A stretch of 24,755 nucleotides of DNA from Candidatus Campbelliibacteriota bacterium (GCA_007129455.1 SKVL01000053.1:1-24755), one strand, 5' to 3'. Counted from the first letter of the stretch, positions 1-7,073 are shown. Notes: a model not told the origin generated them from the sequence alone. Numbers and translations: made by a program.

Positions 1-438
1 ATATTCACCAATCAGATAAGAATGAAGATAGGCGTGTTCTTCGGCTCACCAGAAACACAACCCGGAGGTAAAGCTTTGAAGTTCTACTCTTCCGTAAGGT
101 TGGACATAAGACGTATCGCTCAGATAAAGAAGGGTGATGAAGTCATGGGAGGAAGGGTCAGAGTAAAGGTGGTAAAGAACAAGGTCGCCTCACCTTTCGG
201 ACAGACGGAGTTCGATCTGATGTACAACGAAGGAATATCCGGAGAAGGAGAGATCCTAGCTTTGGGAGAGAAATTCGGGATCATACAAAAATCGGGCGCT
301 TCTTACAGTTACGGAGAAGAAAAACTCGGACGAGGTTATGATGCAACAAGAACCCTACTCAAAGAAAACAAAAAACTTGCGAATGAAATACTCAAAGAGA
401 TAAAGGCGAGATTCAAAGAAGAGAAGAAGGAAAAGTGA
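1..438 (+). CDS. recA: Recombinase RecA, C-terminal part (5' end outside window)
   Basis: This is the last 145 residues of RecA, the ATP-dependent strand-exchange and SOS co-protease. The frame is open from base 1. The first residues, IFTNQIRMKIGVFFGSPET, match the conserved RecA NQIR-K-GV-FGSPE loop-2 region, followed by GGKALKFYSSVRLDIRR. The end of the core fold and the small C-terminal domain (around GISGEGEILALG and SYSYGEEKLGRGYDATR) are present. The protein ends in a lysine/glutamate-rich tail rather than the strongly acidic tail of E. coli RecA. The stop is TGA at 436-438. The first in-window ATG (base 22) is internal and not the real start. An intrinsic terminator follows about 40 bp downstream, so recA ends its transcript here. 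The assignment is certain; only the start lies outside. Confidence 0.97.
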   Translation: MFTNQIRMKIGVFFGSPETQPGGKALKFYSSVRLDIRRIAQIKKGDEVMGGRVRVKVVKNKVASPFGQTEFDLMYNEGISGEGEILALGEKFGIIQKSGASYSYGEEKLGRGYDATRTLLKENKKLANEILKEIKARFKEEKKEK

Positions 439-480
439 GGTCATCAACAGGTAAACTTCAAATTTAAATTACCAAATTTA

Positions 481-518
481 AAACCCACCCCTTGCCGACG
501 CCAAGGAGTGGGTTTTTT
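481..518 (+). terminator. Intrinsic terminator of recA
   Basis: A stem pairs AAACCCACCCCTTG (481-494) with CAAGGAGTGGGTTT (501-514, one G-T pair) around a 6-nt loop, and the strand continues into a T run. It is placed directly after the recA stop. An outer A/T inverted repeat (CAAATTTAAAA at 473-483 and TTTTAAATTTG at 530-540) brackets the hairpin and could extend it. Confidence 0.9.
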
Positions 519-646
519 GTCATTAAAAATTTTAAATTTGAGTACTACTTATAATTTGTGATTTTATCTTTTTTTATAAAAAAAGAACCATTTGATTCAT
601 TTTCTTTCCGCAAAACAAACAAGGTCTTATATTCCACCCTCAAATA

Positions 647-655
647 TGTTAATAT
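647..655 (+). promoter_or_regulatory. Extended -10 element of efp
   Basis: TGTTAATAT is a TGn extended -10 hexamer that ends 9 nt before the efp ATG. No convincing -35 box lies 16-18 bp upstream. The same element precedes several other genes here. The predicted transcript would have a leader of only a few nucleotides, and no Shine-Dalgarno motif is visible. Confidence 0.45.
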
Positions 656-664
656 TCTTTTGTT

Positions 665-1234
665 ATGCTTGATTACAGCCAAATAACTTCTCAAAAATAT
701 ATCGTTTTGAACGGAGAACCTTATGAAGTTCTGGATTCTCATGTTTTTAGAAAACAACAGAGAAAACCGGTAAACCAAACAAAGATAAGAAACCTGAAGA
801 CGGGCAAGGTCACGGAAAGGTCCTTTCATCAATCGGAAAAGGCTGAAGAAGCCGATATTGAAACAAAAGAGATCGTCTACATATTCCCCAAGCAAGACGA
901 GCTTTGGTTCCATTCGGTCGGAAACAAGGGTGACCGATTCCCGTTGAACGAAAGAATCGTGGGAGACAAAAAAAAGTTCTTGAAAGAAGGGGCGGGGGTC
1001 CAAGCCTTGGTTTTCAATGAAGAGATTATCGACATCAAGGTTCCTATCAAAGTCGAGCTAAAAGTCAAAATCGCCCCACCTTCGGTGAGAGGAAACACCG
1101 CGCAAGGGGGCAGTAAGGTGGTGGAACTGGAAACCGGCGCCGAAATATCGGTCCCCCTCTTTATTAATGAAGGAGATATCGTCAGGATCAACACCGAAAC
1201 CGGTCAGTACACGGAAAGGGTGGAGAAAAAATAA
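665..1234 (+). CDS. efp: Elongation factor P
   Basis: EF-P (189 aa, usual family length) binds between the P and E sites and relieves ribosome stalling at polyproline. The three-domain layout is visible. The N-terminal KOW-like domain (about 1-65) contains NGEPYEVLDS and TKIRNLKTGKV. A central OB domain follows, and the C-terminal OB domain carries the signature around PPSVRGNTAQGGSKVVELETGAEISVPLFINEGD. The functional tip loop of domain I is FRKQQRKPVNQ. Ungapped alignment from GEPY puts Gln32 at the position of E. coli Lys34, the residue modified in many bacteria, so the usual lysine and arginine modifications cannot apply at that site. The gene stands alone, with its own -10 element upstream and a bidirectional terminator downstream. 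Confidence 0.96.
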   Translation: MLDYSQITSQKYIVLNGEPYEVLDSHVFRKQQRKPVNQTKIRNLKTGKVTERSFHQSEKAEEADIETKEIVYIFPKQDELWFHSVGNKGDRFPLNERIVGDKKKFLKEGAGVQALVFNEEIIDIKVPIKVELKVKIAPPSVRGNTAQGGSKVVELETGAEISVPLFINEGDIVRINTETGQYTERVEKK

Positions 1235-1251
1235 AAGAAAGGAGCGAATAT

Positions 1252-1290
1252 AAAAAAACAAAAACCGACTTTATGTCGGTTTTTTTGTTT
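1252..1290. terminator. Bidirectional terminator between efp and rpsR
   Basis: The stem AAAACCGAC (1261-1269) / GTCGGTTTT (1275-1283) has a 5-nt loop. An A run precedes it and a T run follows it, so it can end transcription in both directions. It sits between the convergent genes efp (+) and rpsR (-). Confidence 0.9.
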
Positions 1291-1311
1291 TAGAATCCAT
1301 ATAAAGCAAAA

Positions 1312-1512
1312 CTATCTGGAGACATAGGGCATAAGAGCCATGTAACGAGCTCTTTTTATGGCAAGGGCGAGTTTGCGCTGATTCTTTGCGGAAACTCCGG
1401 TGTACTTGCGTGCCAAGATCCTGCCATGAGGATTGGTGAACTGAGCCAGAAGCTCGGTATCTTTGTAATCAATATGTTTTATGTTGTTTTTATTGAAGAA
1501 ACACTCGGCCAT
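1312..1512 (-). CDS. rpsR: 30S ribosomal protein S18 (bS18)
   Basis: S18 (66 aa) pairs with S6 on the platform of the small subunit. The S18 signature is clear: HIDYKDTELLAQF, then GRILARKYTGVSAKNQRKLALAIKRARYMALMPYV. It is the last gene of the classical rpsF-ssb-rpsR set. In many bacteria rplI (L9) follows, but here the genes end at a terminator. A good promoter (TATAAT at 1569-1574) lies in the 93-bp gap before it, so rpsR probably has its own transcript in addition to read-through from ssb. No Shine-Dalgarno motif is seen. Confidence 0.96.
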   Translation of the reverse strand: MAECFFNKNNIKHIDYKDTELLAQFTNPHGRILARKYTGVSAKNQRKLALAIKRARYMALMPYVSR

Positions 1513-1568
1513 AATGGTTAAATTATCTAATTTTGTTACTTATCACCAATAATCTGTTTAGAGGCGAT

Positions 1569-1597
1569 ATTATACACGGAAAGTATCATCGAGTCCA
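1569..1597 (-). promoter_or_regulatory. Promoter of rpsR
   Basis: Read on the minus strand, -35 TGGACT (1592-1597), a 17-bp spacer and a perfect -10 TATAAT (1569-1574). It lies inside the operon between ssb and rpsR and predicts a leader of about 50 nt. Confidence 0.65.
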
Positions 1598-1605
1598 CTT
1601 TTTAC

Positions 1606-2058
1606 TTAGAAAGGAATGTCTTCGGGATCAACCTCTTCATCCGGATAGTTGATCTGTTCATTGTCATTCCCTCCTCCGGATTGCTCAGCATCGGACCCAT
1701 AAGACCCGTCCGAAGTCGATCCTCCGCCGGAGCTTTTGGCACCAAACTGAACTCTGTCGGCCACAACCTCGGTTCGGTACTTCTTTTCACCGCTTTGATC
1801 CTCCCAACTGCGAGTCTGAATGCGGCCTTCGATTAATGCTTGCTGACCTTTTTTAAGGTACTGAGCGCTAGTCTCAGCCTGTCTGCCAAAAACAACTATG
1901 TTATGAAAGTCGGCACTCTTTTGCTGAACCCCGTCTTTATCTTTCCAGACACGGTTGGTCGCGATTGAAAAGTTACAAACCTTGGCCCCGGAAGGCAGTG
2001 AACGTATCTCCGGATCTCTTGTTAAATTTCCGGCTATTATTGCCTTATTTAAATCCAT
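1606..2058 (-). CDS. ssb: Single-stranded DNA-binding protein
   Basis: SSB (150 aa) coats single-stranded DNA in replication and repair. The OB fold covers about residues 1-105 (MDLNKAIIAGNLTRDPEIR, ADFHNIVVFGRQAE, YLKKGQQALIEGRIQTRSWED). A glycine/serine-rich flexible linker occupies about 108-140. The conserved acidic tip DPEDIPF at the C-terminus is the docking tail for partner proteins such as RecO and the replisome. The gene sits between rpsF and rpsR as in most bacteria. A TATAAT-like hexamer lies about 20 bp upstream in the 42-bp gap, without a clear -35. Confidence 0.97.
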   Translation of the reverse strand: MDLNKAIIAGNLTRDPEIRSLPSGAKVCNFSIATNRVWKDKDGVQQKSADFHNIVVFGRQAETSAQYLKKGQQALIEGRIQTRSWEDQSGEKKYRTEVVADRVQFGAKSSGGGSTSDGSYGSDAEQSGGGNDNEQINYPDEEVDPEDIPF

Positions 2059-2100
2059 AAATAAATTTGGTTTAGATTATAATACTCGCTTATGTAAGCA

Positions 2101-2613
2101 TTATACTACAATCTCCTCAATACTTTTATCTATTTCCTCATCGGAAACTTTAAAATCTTTGGGTTTTTTGCGAGCCTCTTCTTCTCTTCTCTCTTCCGCT
2201 TCTTTTTTCTGTTTAAGTCTGTAGCCGTAAAGAGTGTTCTCTTTAACGGTTTTTATTATAATCATCCTTATTATATTCTCGCTTCGTAAAAGAGATTCTT
2301 GAATCAAAGAAGGGGCTTCTCGGTTGGCTTCAAACTTTATCCACCCAAACTGAGCGTGACTGAAACGAGATTTCGGCATGGTAATGGGAACCTCTATTAC
2401 ATATTCCAAGGTCCTCATCTTCGGGTATCCTTCGGTCAAAAAAATACCACCAGCGTCTTCAATCGCCTTTTTTATGACATTCACCTCATGAACCACCTCT
2501 TCCTCGGAAAGAGAAGGGGTCAGATGAAAGCCAATCTCGTAGACACGGATGTTTTCTTCAACCCCTTCAACTTCTTCAACTTCTTCAATATTTTCAGCTT
2601 CTAATTCAGTCAT
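2101..2613 (-). CDS. rpsF: 30S ribosomal protein S6 (bS6), extended form
   Basis: S6 (170 aa; typical S6 is about 95-130 aa) binds 16S rRNA together with S18. The core fold covers roughly residues 22-120 (RVYEIGFHLTPSLSEEE, TLEYVIEVPI, FGWIKFEANRE, RSENIIRMIIIKT). An acidic N-terminal extension (about residues 1-21, rich in E and V) and a charged C-terminal tail (about 130-170, KKEAEERREEEARKK) are added. I keep the first ATG because a strong promoter ends 9 nt before it, which leaves no room for an upstream start. It is the first gene of the rpsF-ssb-rpsR operon. Confidence 0.94.
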   Translation of the reverse strand: MTELEAENIEEVEEVEGVEENIRVYEIGFHLTPSLSEEEVVHEVNVIKKAIEDAGGIFLTEGYPKMRTLEYVIEVPITMPKSRFSHAQFGWIKFEANREAPSLIQESLLRSENIIRMIIIKTVKENTLYGYRLKQKKEAEERREEEARKKPKDFKVSDEEIDKSIEEIVV

Positions 2614-2622
2614 ACGTGAGAG

Positions 2623-2651
2623 ATAGTAACATATATGAAAAAAGGGTGCAA
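2623..2651 (-). promoter_or_regulatory. Promoter of rpsF-ssb-rpsR
   Basis: Minus strand: -35 TTGCAC (2646-2651), a 17-bp spacer and -10 TACTAT (2623-2628) with an extended TGT in front of the -10. Only 9 nt separate the -10 from the rpsF ATG, so the predicted transcript starts within about 4 nt of the start codon, meaning leaderless or nearly so. Confidence 0.75.
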
Positions 2652-2694
2652 CAAAAATGCTCTAATCACTCACGGTTCGTGGCGTCTCCCGAGT

Positions 2695-2725
2695 AAAAAA
2701 CAAACAATGGTGAGCCGACTCGCCA
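2695..2725 (-). terminator. Terminator-like hairpin upstream of rpsF
   Basis: Minus strand: the hairpin TGG-c-GAG / CTC-a-CCA (2708-2725; one C-A mismatch, TCGG loop) is followed within a few nucleotides by TTGTTTGTTTTTT (2695-2707). It would end the methyltransferase transcript or a small RNA before the rpsF promoter. Confidence 0.55.
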
Positions 2726-2790
2726 GTCCGCAAGAGACCCTGACTCTTTGCCCCGGAACCTTCGCTCCGCAACCCCAAGATGTGGATTTA
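2695..2790 (-). ncRNA. Candidate small structured RNA (unidentified)
   Basis: Read on the minus strand, a GC-rich segment of about 95 nt can form a stem TTGC-GGAG / TTCC-GCAA, an AGAG/CTCT stem and a final hairpin TGGCGAGTCGGCTCACCA. A T-rich tract ends the segment. A TAATAC hexamer just upstream could be a -10. I do not recognise the family. It may instead be only the 3' end and terminator of the upstream methyltransferase transcript. Confidence 0.3.
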
Positions 2791-2879
2791 CTGTGTATTA
2801 TGTGTGGAAAACTTTCAGCCCTTCTTCTTAAAGCATTTTCTTAGTTTAAGGCTTTTACAAGATCAAATTTACCAGGAGG

Positions 2880-3530
2880 TCATTTAACGGCCAAAAGGCC
2901 AGTCCTGGTCACGTTGGCAGGAAACTCTTTAAAGGTAAGAGGAGAGCGTGCGACTCGACGGCATCCGTTCTCAATGAGAGATTTCTCCAAGGCATTTTCT
3001 TCTACGTGATTGAATTTGTAAACCTTACCCCAGAGTTTTCCGACCGGCGTATTGTCTTTTACCGAGATTACGATTAGGCGCCCGTTCGGCTTCATCAAAC
3101 TCAGGAGCTTGGGTACCGCCAAGTCAAGGGGGGTATACTCAAGAACCCCGCTGGCTATCACCACGTCAAAGTGTCCCGGAGAAAGATAAATCTTATCCCC
3201 GCCGGAGACGGTGACCGTCTCTTGCGCAAGGACGTCGGCCTTGCCGACCGTCAGTCTTTCTTTGGTGACTCTTTTTCTTCTGGCAATCTGTTCCGTTTCT
3301 TTAACCATGTCTTCGTTTACATCGGTTGCCACTATGTGAGCCTCGGGAAACTTTTTCAAAAGAGCAAAACTCACAAGACCGGTCCCGCAGCCGACATCCA
3401 ATATCTTAGGGTTGGTAATCCCGCATTCTGATACCTCTTTTAAAACATAACGACAAAGACCTCTTTTAAAGCCACTTACTGTCAGGGTCATATCCCAAAC
3501 GGGAGCAAGACGAGAGTAAAGTTCTTCCAT
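2880..3530 (-). CDS. Class I SAM-dependent methyltransferase, substrate unknown
   Basis: A 216-aa Rossmann-fold methyltransferase. Motif I is KILDVGCGTG (about residues 42-51), the acidic residue at the end of strand 2 is in ATDVNEDM (Asp70), and motif IV is FDVVIASGVLEY. A late strand follows in GRLIVISVKD. The family resembles the UbiE/Methyltransf_11-25 group, but no substrate can be read from the sequence. A longer frame up to 3617 would overlap tatD and add a hydrophobic stretch. I chose the ATG at 3530, 28 bp after the tatD stop, because MEELYSRLAPVWD is the usual N-terminus of this family. It is probably co-transcribed with tatD. Confidence 0.85.
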   Translation of the reverse strand: MEELYSRLAPVWDMTLTVSGFKRGLCRYVLKEVSECGITNPKILDVGCGTGLVSFALLKKFPEAHIVATDVNEDMVKETEQIARRKRVTKERLTVGKADVLAQETVTVSGGDKIYLSPGHFDVVIASGVLEYTPLDLAVPKLLSLMKPNGRLIVISVKDNTPVGKLWGKVYKFNHVEENALEKSLIENGCRRVARSPLTFKEFPANVTRTGLLAVK

Positions 3531-3558
3531 GGATATATATATTAACTTAAAGTCACAC

Positions 3559-4344
3559 CTAAGAGCAAACACTGAACATACGACAGCTGTTGTTAAAAAG
3601 CGACGATATAACTTCATCTTTCGATTCCACTCGTATATCCGCTACTCTTTGAGCCACCTCTTTGACGTAGACGGGTCGGTTCTCCTTACCTCTTACCGAA
3701 AGAGGGGCCACGTAAGGAGCGTCGGTTTCAACCATTATCATGTCCAGTGAAGGAAGTTGCACCAGCTCGTCATAGTCGGAGGTAAAGGTCACAACGCCCG
3801 TAAAAGAAAGAGAAAAGCCCAAAGATAGAAACGCCTTAGCTTCATCAAGAGTGCCGGAGAAAAAATGAGAGTTACCGGGAACACGGGCGTGTTTTTTAAG
3901 TAAAGACAGACAGTCGGCATAGGCATTACCAGCCGGACCGCTTCTTATATGAAGCATCAACGGCTTTTTAAGACGATTGGCGAGCTCTATTTGAGAGACA
4001 AAGACCTCCCTTTGTCTCCTTACTCCTTGCGGGTCGGTTACATGGAAATAATCCAGACCGCACTCGCCTATCGCAACAACCTTGGATGAAAGGGCCTGAC
4101 CCAAAAAAGCCTCGGTGTCAAAATCAGATTCGGTGGCATAGATTGGATGAAGTCCGACCGTTGCATAGACCCCCTCTTCATGTTTTTCCGCAAGATCAAT
4201 CGCCTTTTGCGAACTACCGAAGTCAACCCCGACATTTATCATCCATACACCATGTTGTAATGACTCTTCTATTATCTCGCTCTCCCTTCCCGAAAAAGCT
4301 TCCAGGTTGATGTGGGTGTGTATATCGAAATAAGAGGGTCTCAT
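3559..4344 (-). CDS. tatD: TatD-family metal-dependent DNase
   Basis: A 261-aa TIM-barrel hydrolase of the TatD family, which act as 3'-5' exonucleases or endonucleases on DNA. Metal ligands are visible: H9 and H11 in DIHTHIN, E94 in AIGECGLDYF, H132 in MLHIR, H160 in SHFFSG and D208 in VETDAPY. Length is typical. The gene lies 54 bp after metG, the same metG-tatD order seen in many bacteria including Bacillus and E. coli relatives. The start is ATG at 4344; no Shine-Dalgarno motif is seen. Confidence 0.93.
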   Translation of the reverse strand: MRPSYFDIHTHINLEAFSGRESEIIEESLQHGVWMINVGVDFGSSQKAIDLAEKHEEGVYATVGLHPIYATESDFDTEAFLGQALSSKVVAIGECGLDYFHVTDPQGVRRQREVFVSQIELANRLKKPLMLHIRSGPAGNAYADCLSLLKKHARVPGNSHFFSGTLDEAKAFLSLGFSLSFTGVVTFTSDYDELVQLPSLDMIMVETDAPYVAPLSVRGKENRPVYVKEVAQRVADIRVESKDEVISSLFNNSCRMFSVCS

Positions 4345-4398
4345 AAAAAAAGTTAAAAATTCAAATCAATGACCGAAGAAAATACCTACCGGTAAAAA

Positions 4399-5850
4399 TC
4401 ACTTTCTGGCAAAAAGGGCTTTGCCGGGAGGTCGTCTTTTTTCAATCGCCTCTTTTATCTCTTTAGCACTCTCCGGCATCAGGGGCGTCAAAAGGATCGC
4501 GGTCTCCCAAAGCCCGTGAATGAGATGCTTGACGTCTTCTTTGGCGTCCGCTTCATTTGTCTTTATTTTTTTGAAGGGCTTCTTGTCCTCTATGTACTTA
4601 TCCAAAAGAGATATTTTGCTCCAAACATAATCGGCAGCCTTGTTAATCTCAAAAGAATCAAAGGCTTTATGATAACTCTTCTTAAGTTCATTTTTTTTCA
4701 TAACAATATCAACGTCCGGCAGTTTCCCATAATCAACTTCATATGTATGAGCCATTTTGACTATTCTACTGAACGCATTACCGAGTCCGTTGGCGAGGTT
4801 GGCGTTGTAAGCCTCCTTGAAACGCTCCTCTGTCATATCGCTGTCTTCAAAAGGGTGAACCTCTCGTGCAACATAATAACGCAAGGCATCAGTTCCGTAA
4901 CGGTTTATCATATCAAAGGGATCAATAACGTTTCCGATACTTTTGCTCATCTTCTGCCCCTCGCTTATGATAAAACCGTTTATGACTATCTGCTTTGAAA
5001 GAGGGAGTCCTGCAGAGAGAAGCATGGCCTGCCACATCGCCGACTGCTGACGAAGATTGTCTTTGCCGGCATACTGAGTTACCGGCCACCAATTTTTAAA
5101 ACCCTTCATATCTTGGGGCCAACCGATGGCGGAGACGTAGTTGACAAGAGCATCGAACCAGACATACATGGTATGGTTCGAATCATTGGGAACAGGGATT
5201 CCCCACGGTTGTTTTTCCGCCAAACGAGACACACTAAAATCTTCAAGTCCCCTCTCGACAAAACTTTTTATCTCATTTAATCGAAAATCGGGAACAACAA
5301 AGTCGGGCTTATTATCATAAAGTTCAAGTAAAGCACCTTGGTAACGAGAGAAACGAAAGAAATAATTTTCTTCTTCTATAACCTCGGGCTCTTTGCCGGG
5401 ATGCTCGGGGCAACATCCATCAACCAAGTCGGAGTGACTCTTTTCAAGCTCACACCCGACGCAGTAGCGTGTTTTGTAATTCTTTTTGTAGATGTCTCCA
5501 TTTTTCAAACACCTCTTCCAAAAAGCCTGAGCGGCCTTGACGTGATCCTCGTCGGTAGTACGAATAAAGTTTAGATCAGACTTCATACCAAGTGCTTCCG
5601 TAAGTTTTCTGAAAGTCTCGGAGAGTTTATCAACGTATTCTTTCGGATCCGCCCCTTCTTCTTCGGCTTTTCGATAGATCTTAAGTCCGTGCTCATCGGT
5701 GCCGGTATTTAAGAAAACTTCATCACCAAGCATCTCTTTATACCTTGCAATGATGTCTGCACGGACGAGCTCGACGGCATGCCCGATGTGAGGAGGGGCG
5801 TTAACGTAAGGAAGTGTGGTGGTTATGTAAAAGTTTTTAGGGCTTGCCAT
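4399..5850 (-). CDS. metG: Methionyl-tRNA synthetase
   Basis: A class I synthetase (483 aa) that charges tRNA-Met, including the initiator tRNA. The signature HIGH is at 21-24 (LPYVNAPPHIGHAVE) and KMSKS at 300-304 (GFIISEGQKMSKSIGN). A zinc knuckle is formed by C130, C133, C147 and H150 (YCVGCE...CPEH). The helical anticodon-binding domain follows KMSKS. The C-terminal tRNA-binding (EMAP-like) domain found in longer MetRS is absent. The start ATG overlaps the end of the upstream transporter gene by 14 bp, which indicates coupled transcription and perhaps coupled translation. Confidence 0.97.
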   Translation of the reverse strand: MASPKNFYITTTLPYVNAPPHIGHAVELVRADIIARYKEMLGDEVFLNTGTDEHGLKIYRKAEEEGADPKEYVDKLSETFRKLTEALGMKSDLNFIRTTDEDHVKAAQAFWKRCLKNGDIYKKNYKTRYCVGCELEKSHSDLVDGCCPEHPGKEPEVIEEENYFFRFSRYQGALLELYDNKPDFVVPDFRLNEIKSFVERGLEDFSVSRLAEKQPWGIPVPNDSNHTMYVWFDALVNYVSAIGWPQDMKGFKNWWPVTQYAGKDNLRQQSAMWQAMLLSAGLPLSKQIVINGFIISEGQKMSKSIGNVIDPFDMINRYGTDALRYYVAREVHPFEDSDMTEERFKEAYNANLANGLGNAFSRIVKMAHTYEVDYGKLPDVDIVMKKNELKKSYHKAFDSFEINKAADYVWSKISLLDKYIEDKKPFKKIKTNEADAKEDVKHLIHGLWETAILLTPLMPESAKEIKEAIEKRRPPGKALFARK

Positions 5851-6985
5851 TTTTTTTGTTTGAATGTGCCTCGGCCAAAACAGGACCTTTCGGAAGAGTT
5901 TCTTTCGATTTTGGTGCCGACTGCATATCCTTTAAAAACTCAAGCAAAACGGCGGCAATTGGAACGGATAATATTACCCCCAAAAATCCGGCCAGTTGAA
6001 AGCCGGCGATCAAGGCAATGATGACAATAATGGGAGAAAGTCCGACGACCTTTCGAATAACGAGAGGATAGATTAGCTGACTTTCGAACTGTTGAATTAT
6101 TACGTAAACCCCCGTCACAACCAAGCCAATGGTTATTCCTGGACCCATGAAATTACCTCCTTCAACCATCGCTATGGCAATTGCGGGAACGGCGGCGAGT
6201 ATCGGACCAAAAACGGGAATCAGTTCAAACATGCCCGCCAAAACAGCCAAGAGCAAGGCGTGAGGAATACCCAGAAGTGTCAAACAAAGAAAAACCAAAA
6301 CGGCAACGATAACAGCAAGCACCAGCTGTCCTTGCATCCAGTAACCTATCTTTATCTCCGCCCTTCTCCAAAGGTCAAGAACATAATCAGTGTTCTTGGT
6401 TGGGGTGACCAACCTTAAGAATTTACCGACACCATCCTCTTGCACGGACAGATAGAAAGACAAAACTATTATGATAACGAAGTTCAAGACCCCGCCGAAC
6501 AATGAGAACAGAGTACTCACGAAACCTTGGCTCAATCCAGCAAGTGATTCTTGGATCCCCTCTATCACCTTAGTCGGAGAGAGCTCCCCGGCAAAATCAC
6601 CGAAGAGCGGAATGTTCTCAAAAACCGAACCTTCTTCAAAATGAGGGAGCCAGCTTTCAAAGGTTCCAAAATAATCCGGAAGAGCGCGGATAAAAGAAAA
6701 AGACTCCTGTAGCAGGGGAATCAATAAAAAATAGAAGGCGGCAACCATAGAGAGTATAAAACCGAAGTAGACGATTAAAACCCCCATCACACGAGGAACC
6801 TTTCTTTTTACAAACCACTTGGCGGCCGGTGAGATAGCGGCGGCCAACAAAACGGAGGTAAGGATAACCAAAAGAAGATCACGAAGAATATAGGCCGTTA
6901 CAAACAACAGGGCTATCAAAAACACCCATATAATCGATGAGGGGGTTATTGAAACATAATAGTGATCACTCTGTCCATTGCTCAT
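5837..6985 (-). CDS. AI-2E family (PerM/UPF0118) membrane transporter
   Basis: A 382-aa integral membrane protein. Hydrophobic segments near residues 14-58 (WVFLIALLFVTAYILRDLLLVI...) and 65-90, a long soluble middle region, and a second block of helices (LVLAVIVAVLVFLCLTLLGIP, LLAVLAGMFELIPVFGPILAAVPA, a final LIAGFQLAGFLGVILSVPIAAVL) give the layout of this family. The FELIPVFGPILAAVPA segment is a recognisable hallmark. Family members include the AI-2 exporter TqsA and Na+/H+ antiporters, so the substrate here is unknown. The gene overlaps metG by 14 bp. An extended -10 (TGATATCAT) lies 8 nt before the ATG. Confidence 0.9.
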   Translation of the reverse strand: MSNGQSDHYYVSITPSSIIWVFLIALLFVTAYILRDLLLVILTSVLLAAAISPAAKWFVKRKVPRVMGVLIVYFGFILSMVAAFYFLLIPLLQESFSFIRALPDYFGTFESWLPHFEEGSVFENIPLFGDFAGELSPTKVIEGIQESLAGLSQGFVSTLFSLFGGVLNFVIIIVLSFYLSVQEDGVGKFLRLVTPTKNTDYVLDLWRRAEIKIGYWMQGQLVLAVIVAVLVFLCLTLLGIPHALLLAVLAGMFELIPVFGPILAAVPAIAIAMVEGGNFMGPGITIGLVVTGVYVIIQQFESQLIYPLVIRKVVGLSPIIVIIALIAGFQLAGFLGVILSVPIAAVLLEFLKDMQSAPKSKETLPKGPVLAEAHSNKKNGKP

Positions 6986-6993
6986 TGACTCTT

Positions 6994-7002
6994 ATGATAT
7001 CA
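6994..7002 (-). promoter_or_regulatory. Extended -10 element of the AI-2E transporter gene
   Basis: Minus strand TGATATCAT has a TGn extension and ends 8 nt before the ATG at 6985. The -35 region is weak (TTTATG at 17 bp). It would start a transporter-metG-tatD-methyltransferase transcript that is almost leaderless. Confidence 0.4.
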
Positions 7003-7073
7003 CGCGCGATGTGAAACATAAAGATTCACCCGGTAAACGAGGTCTCCGACTTTGAAAATGAGAGTGCCTTGGC

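Larger units (their letters stand above)
2652..2879. other. Long structured spacer between a methyltransferase gene and rpsF
   Basis: This is the longest gene-free stretch of the window. Bases 2711-2780 are about 63% G+C, far above the neighbouring A/T-rich spacers. On the minus strand the GC-rich part holds two similar modules that both begin TTGCGGA (2753-2772 and 2715-2733). It contains short hairpins and then a terminator-like stem with a T tract (2695-2725). Three TGTG 9-mers with exact 11-bp spacing lie at 2781-2811, and an A/T-rich stretch follows at 2820-2880. No tRNA, tmRNA, SRP RNA or RNase P signature is recognisable. The plus-strand frame at 2635-2844 does not look like a protein. 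Confidence 0.6.

Noticed and set aside
545..1003. 152-codon minus-strand frame opposite efp
   Set aside because: It lies antisense to the well-supported efp, has no family-like sequence and crosses the efp promoter region.
2635..2844. 69-codon plus-strand frame in the spacer upstream of rpsF
   Set aside because: Its composition does not look like protein, and it runs across the GC-rich structured element and the rpsF promoter.
2652..2879. tRNA, tmRNA, SRP RNA or RNase P RNA in the GC-rich spacer
   Set aside because: The GGTTCGT segment resembles a T-arm, but no cloverleaf forms. The conserved SRP tetraloop region and the RNase P core motifs are absent.
2781..2880. Chromosomal replication origin
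   Set aside because: DnaA-like boxes and an A/T-rich stretch are present, but genes on both sides point the same way and dnaA, dnaN or rpmH are not nearby. It is kept only as a finding.
4516..4998. 160-codon plus-strand frame inside metG
   Set aside because: Antisense shadow of the conserved MetRS sequence.
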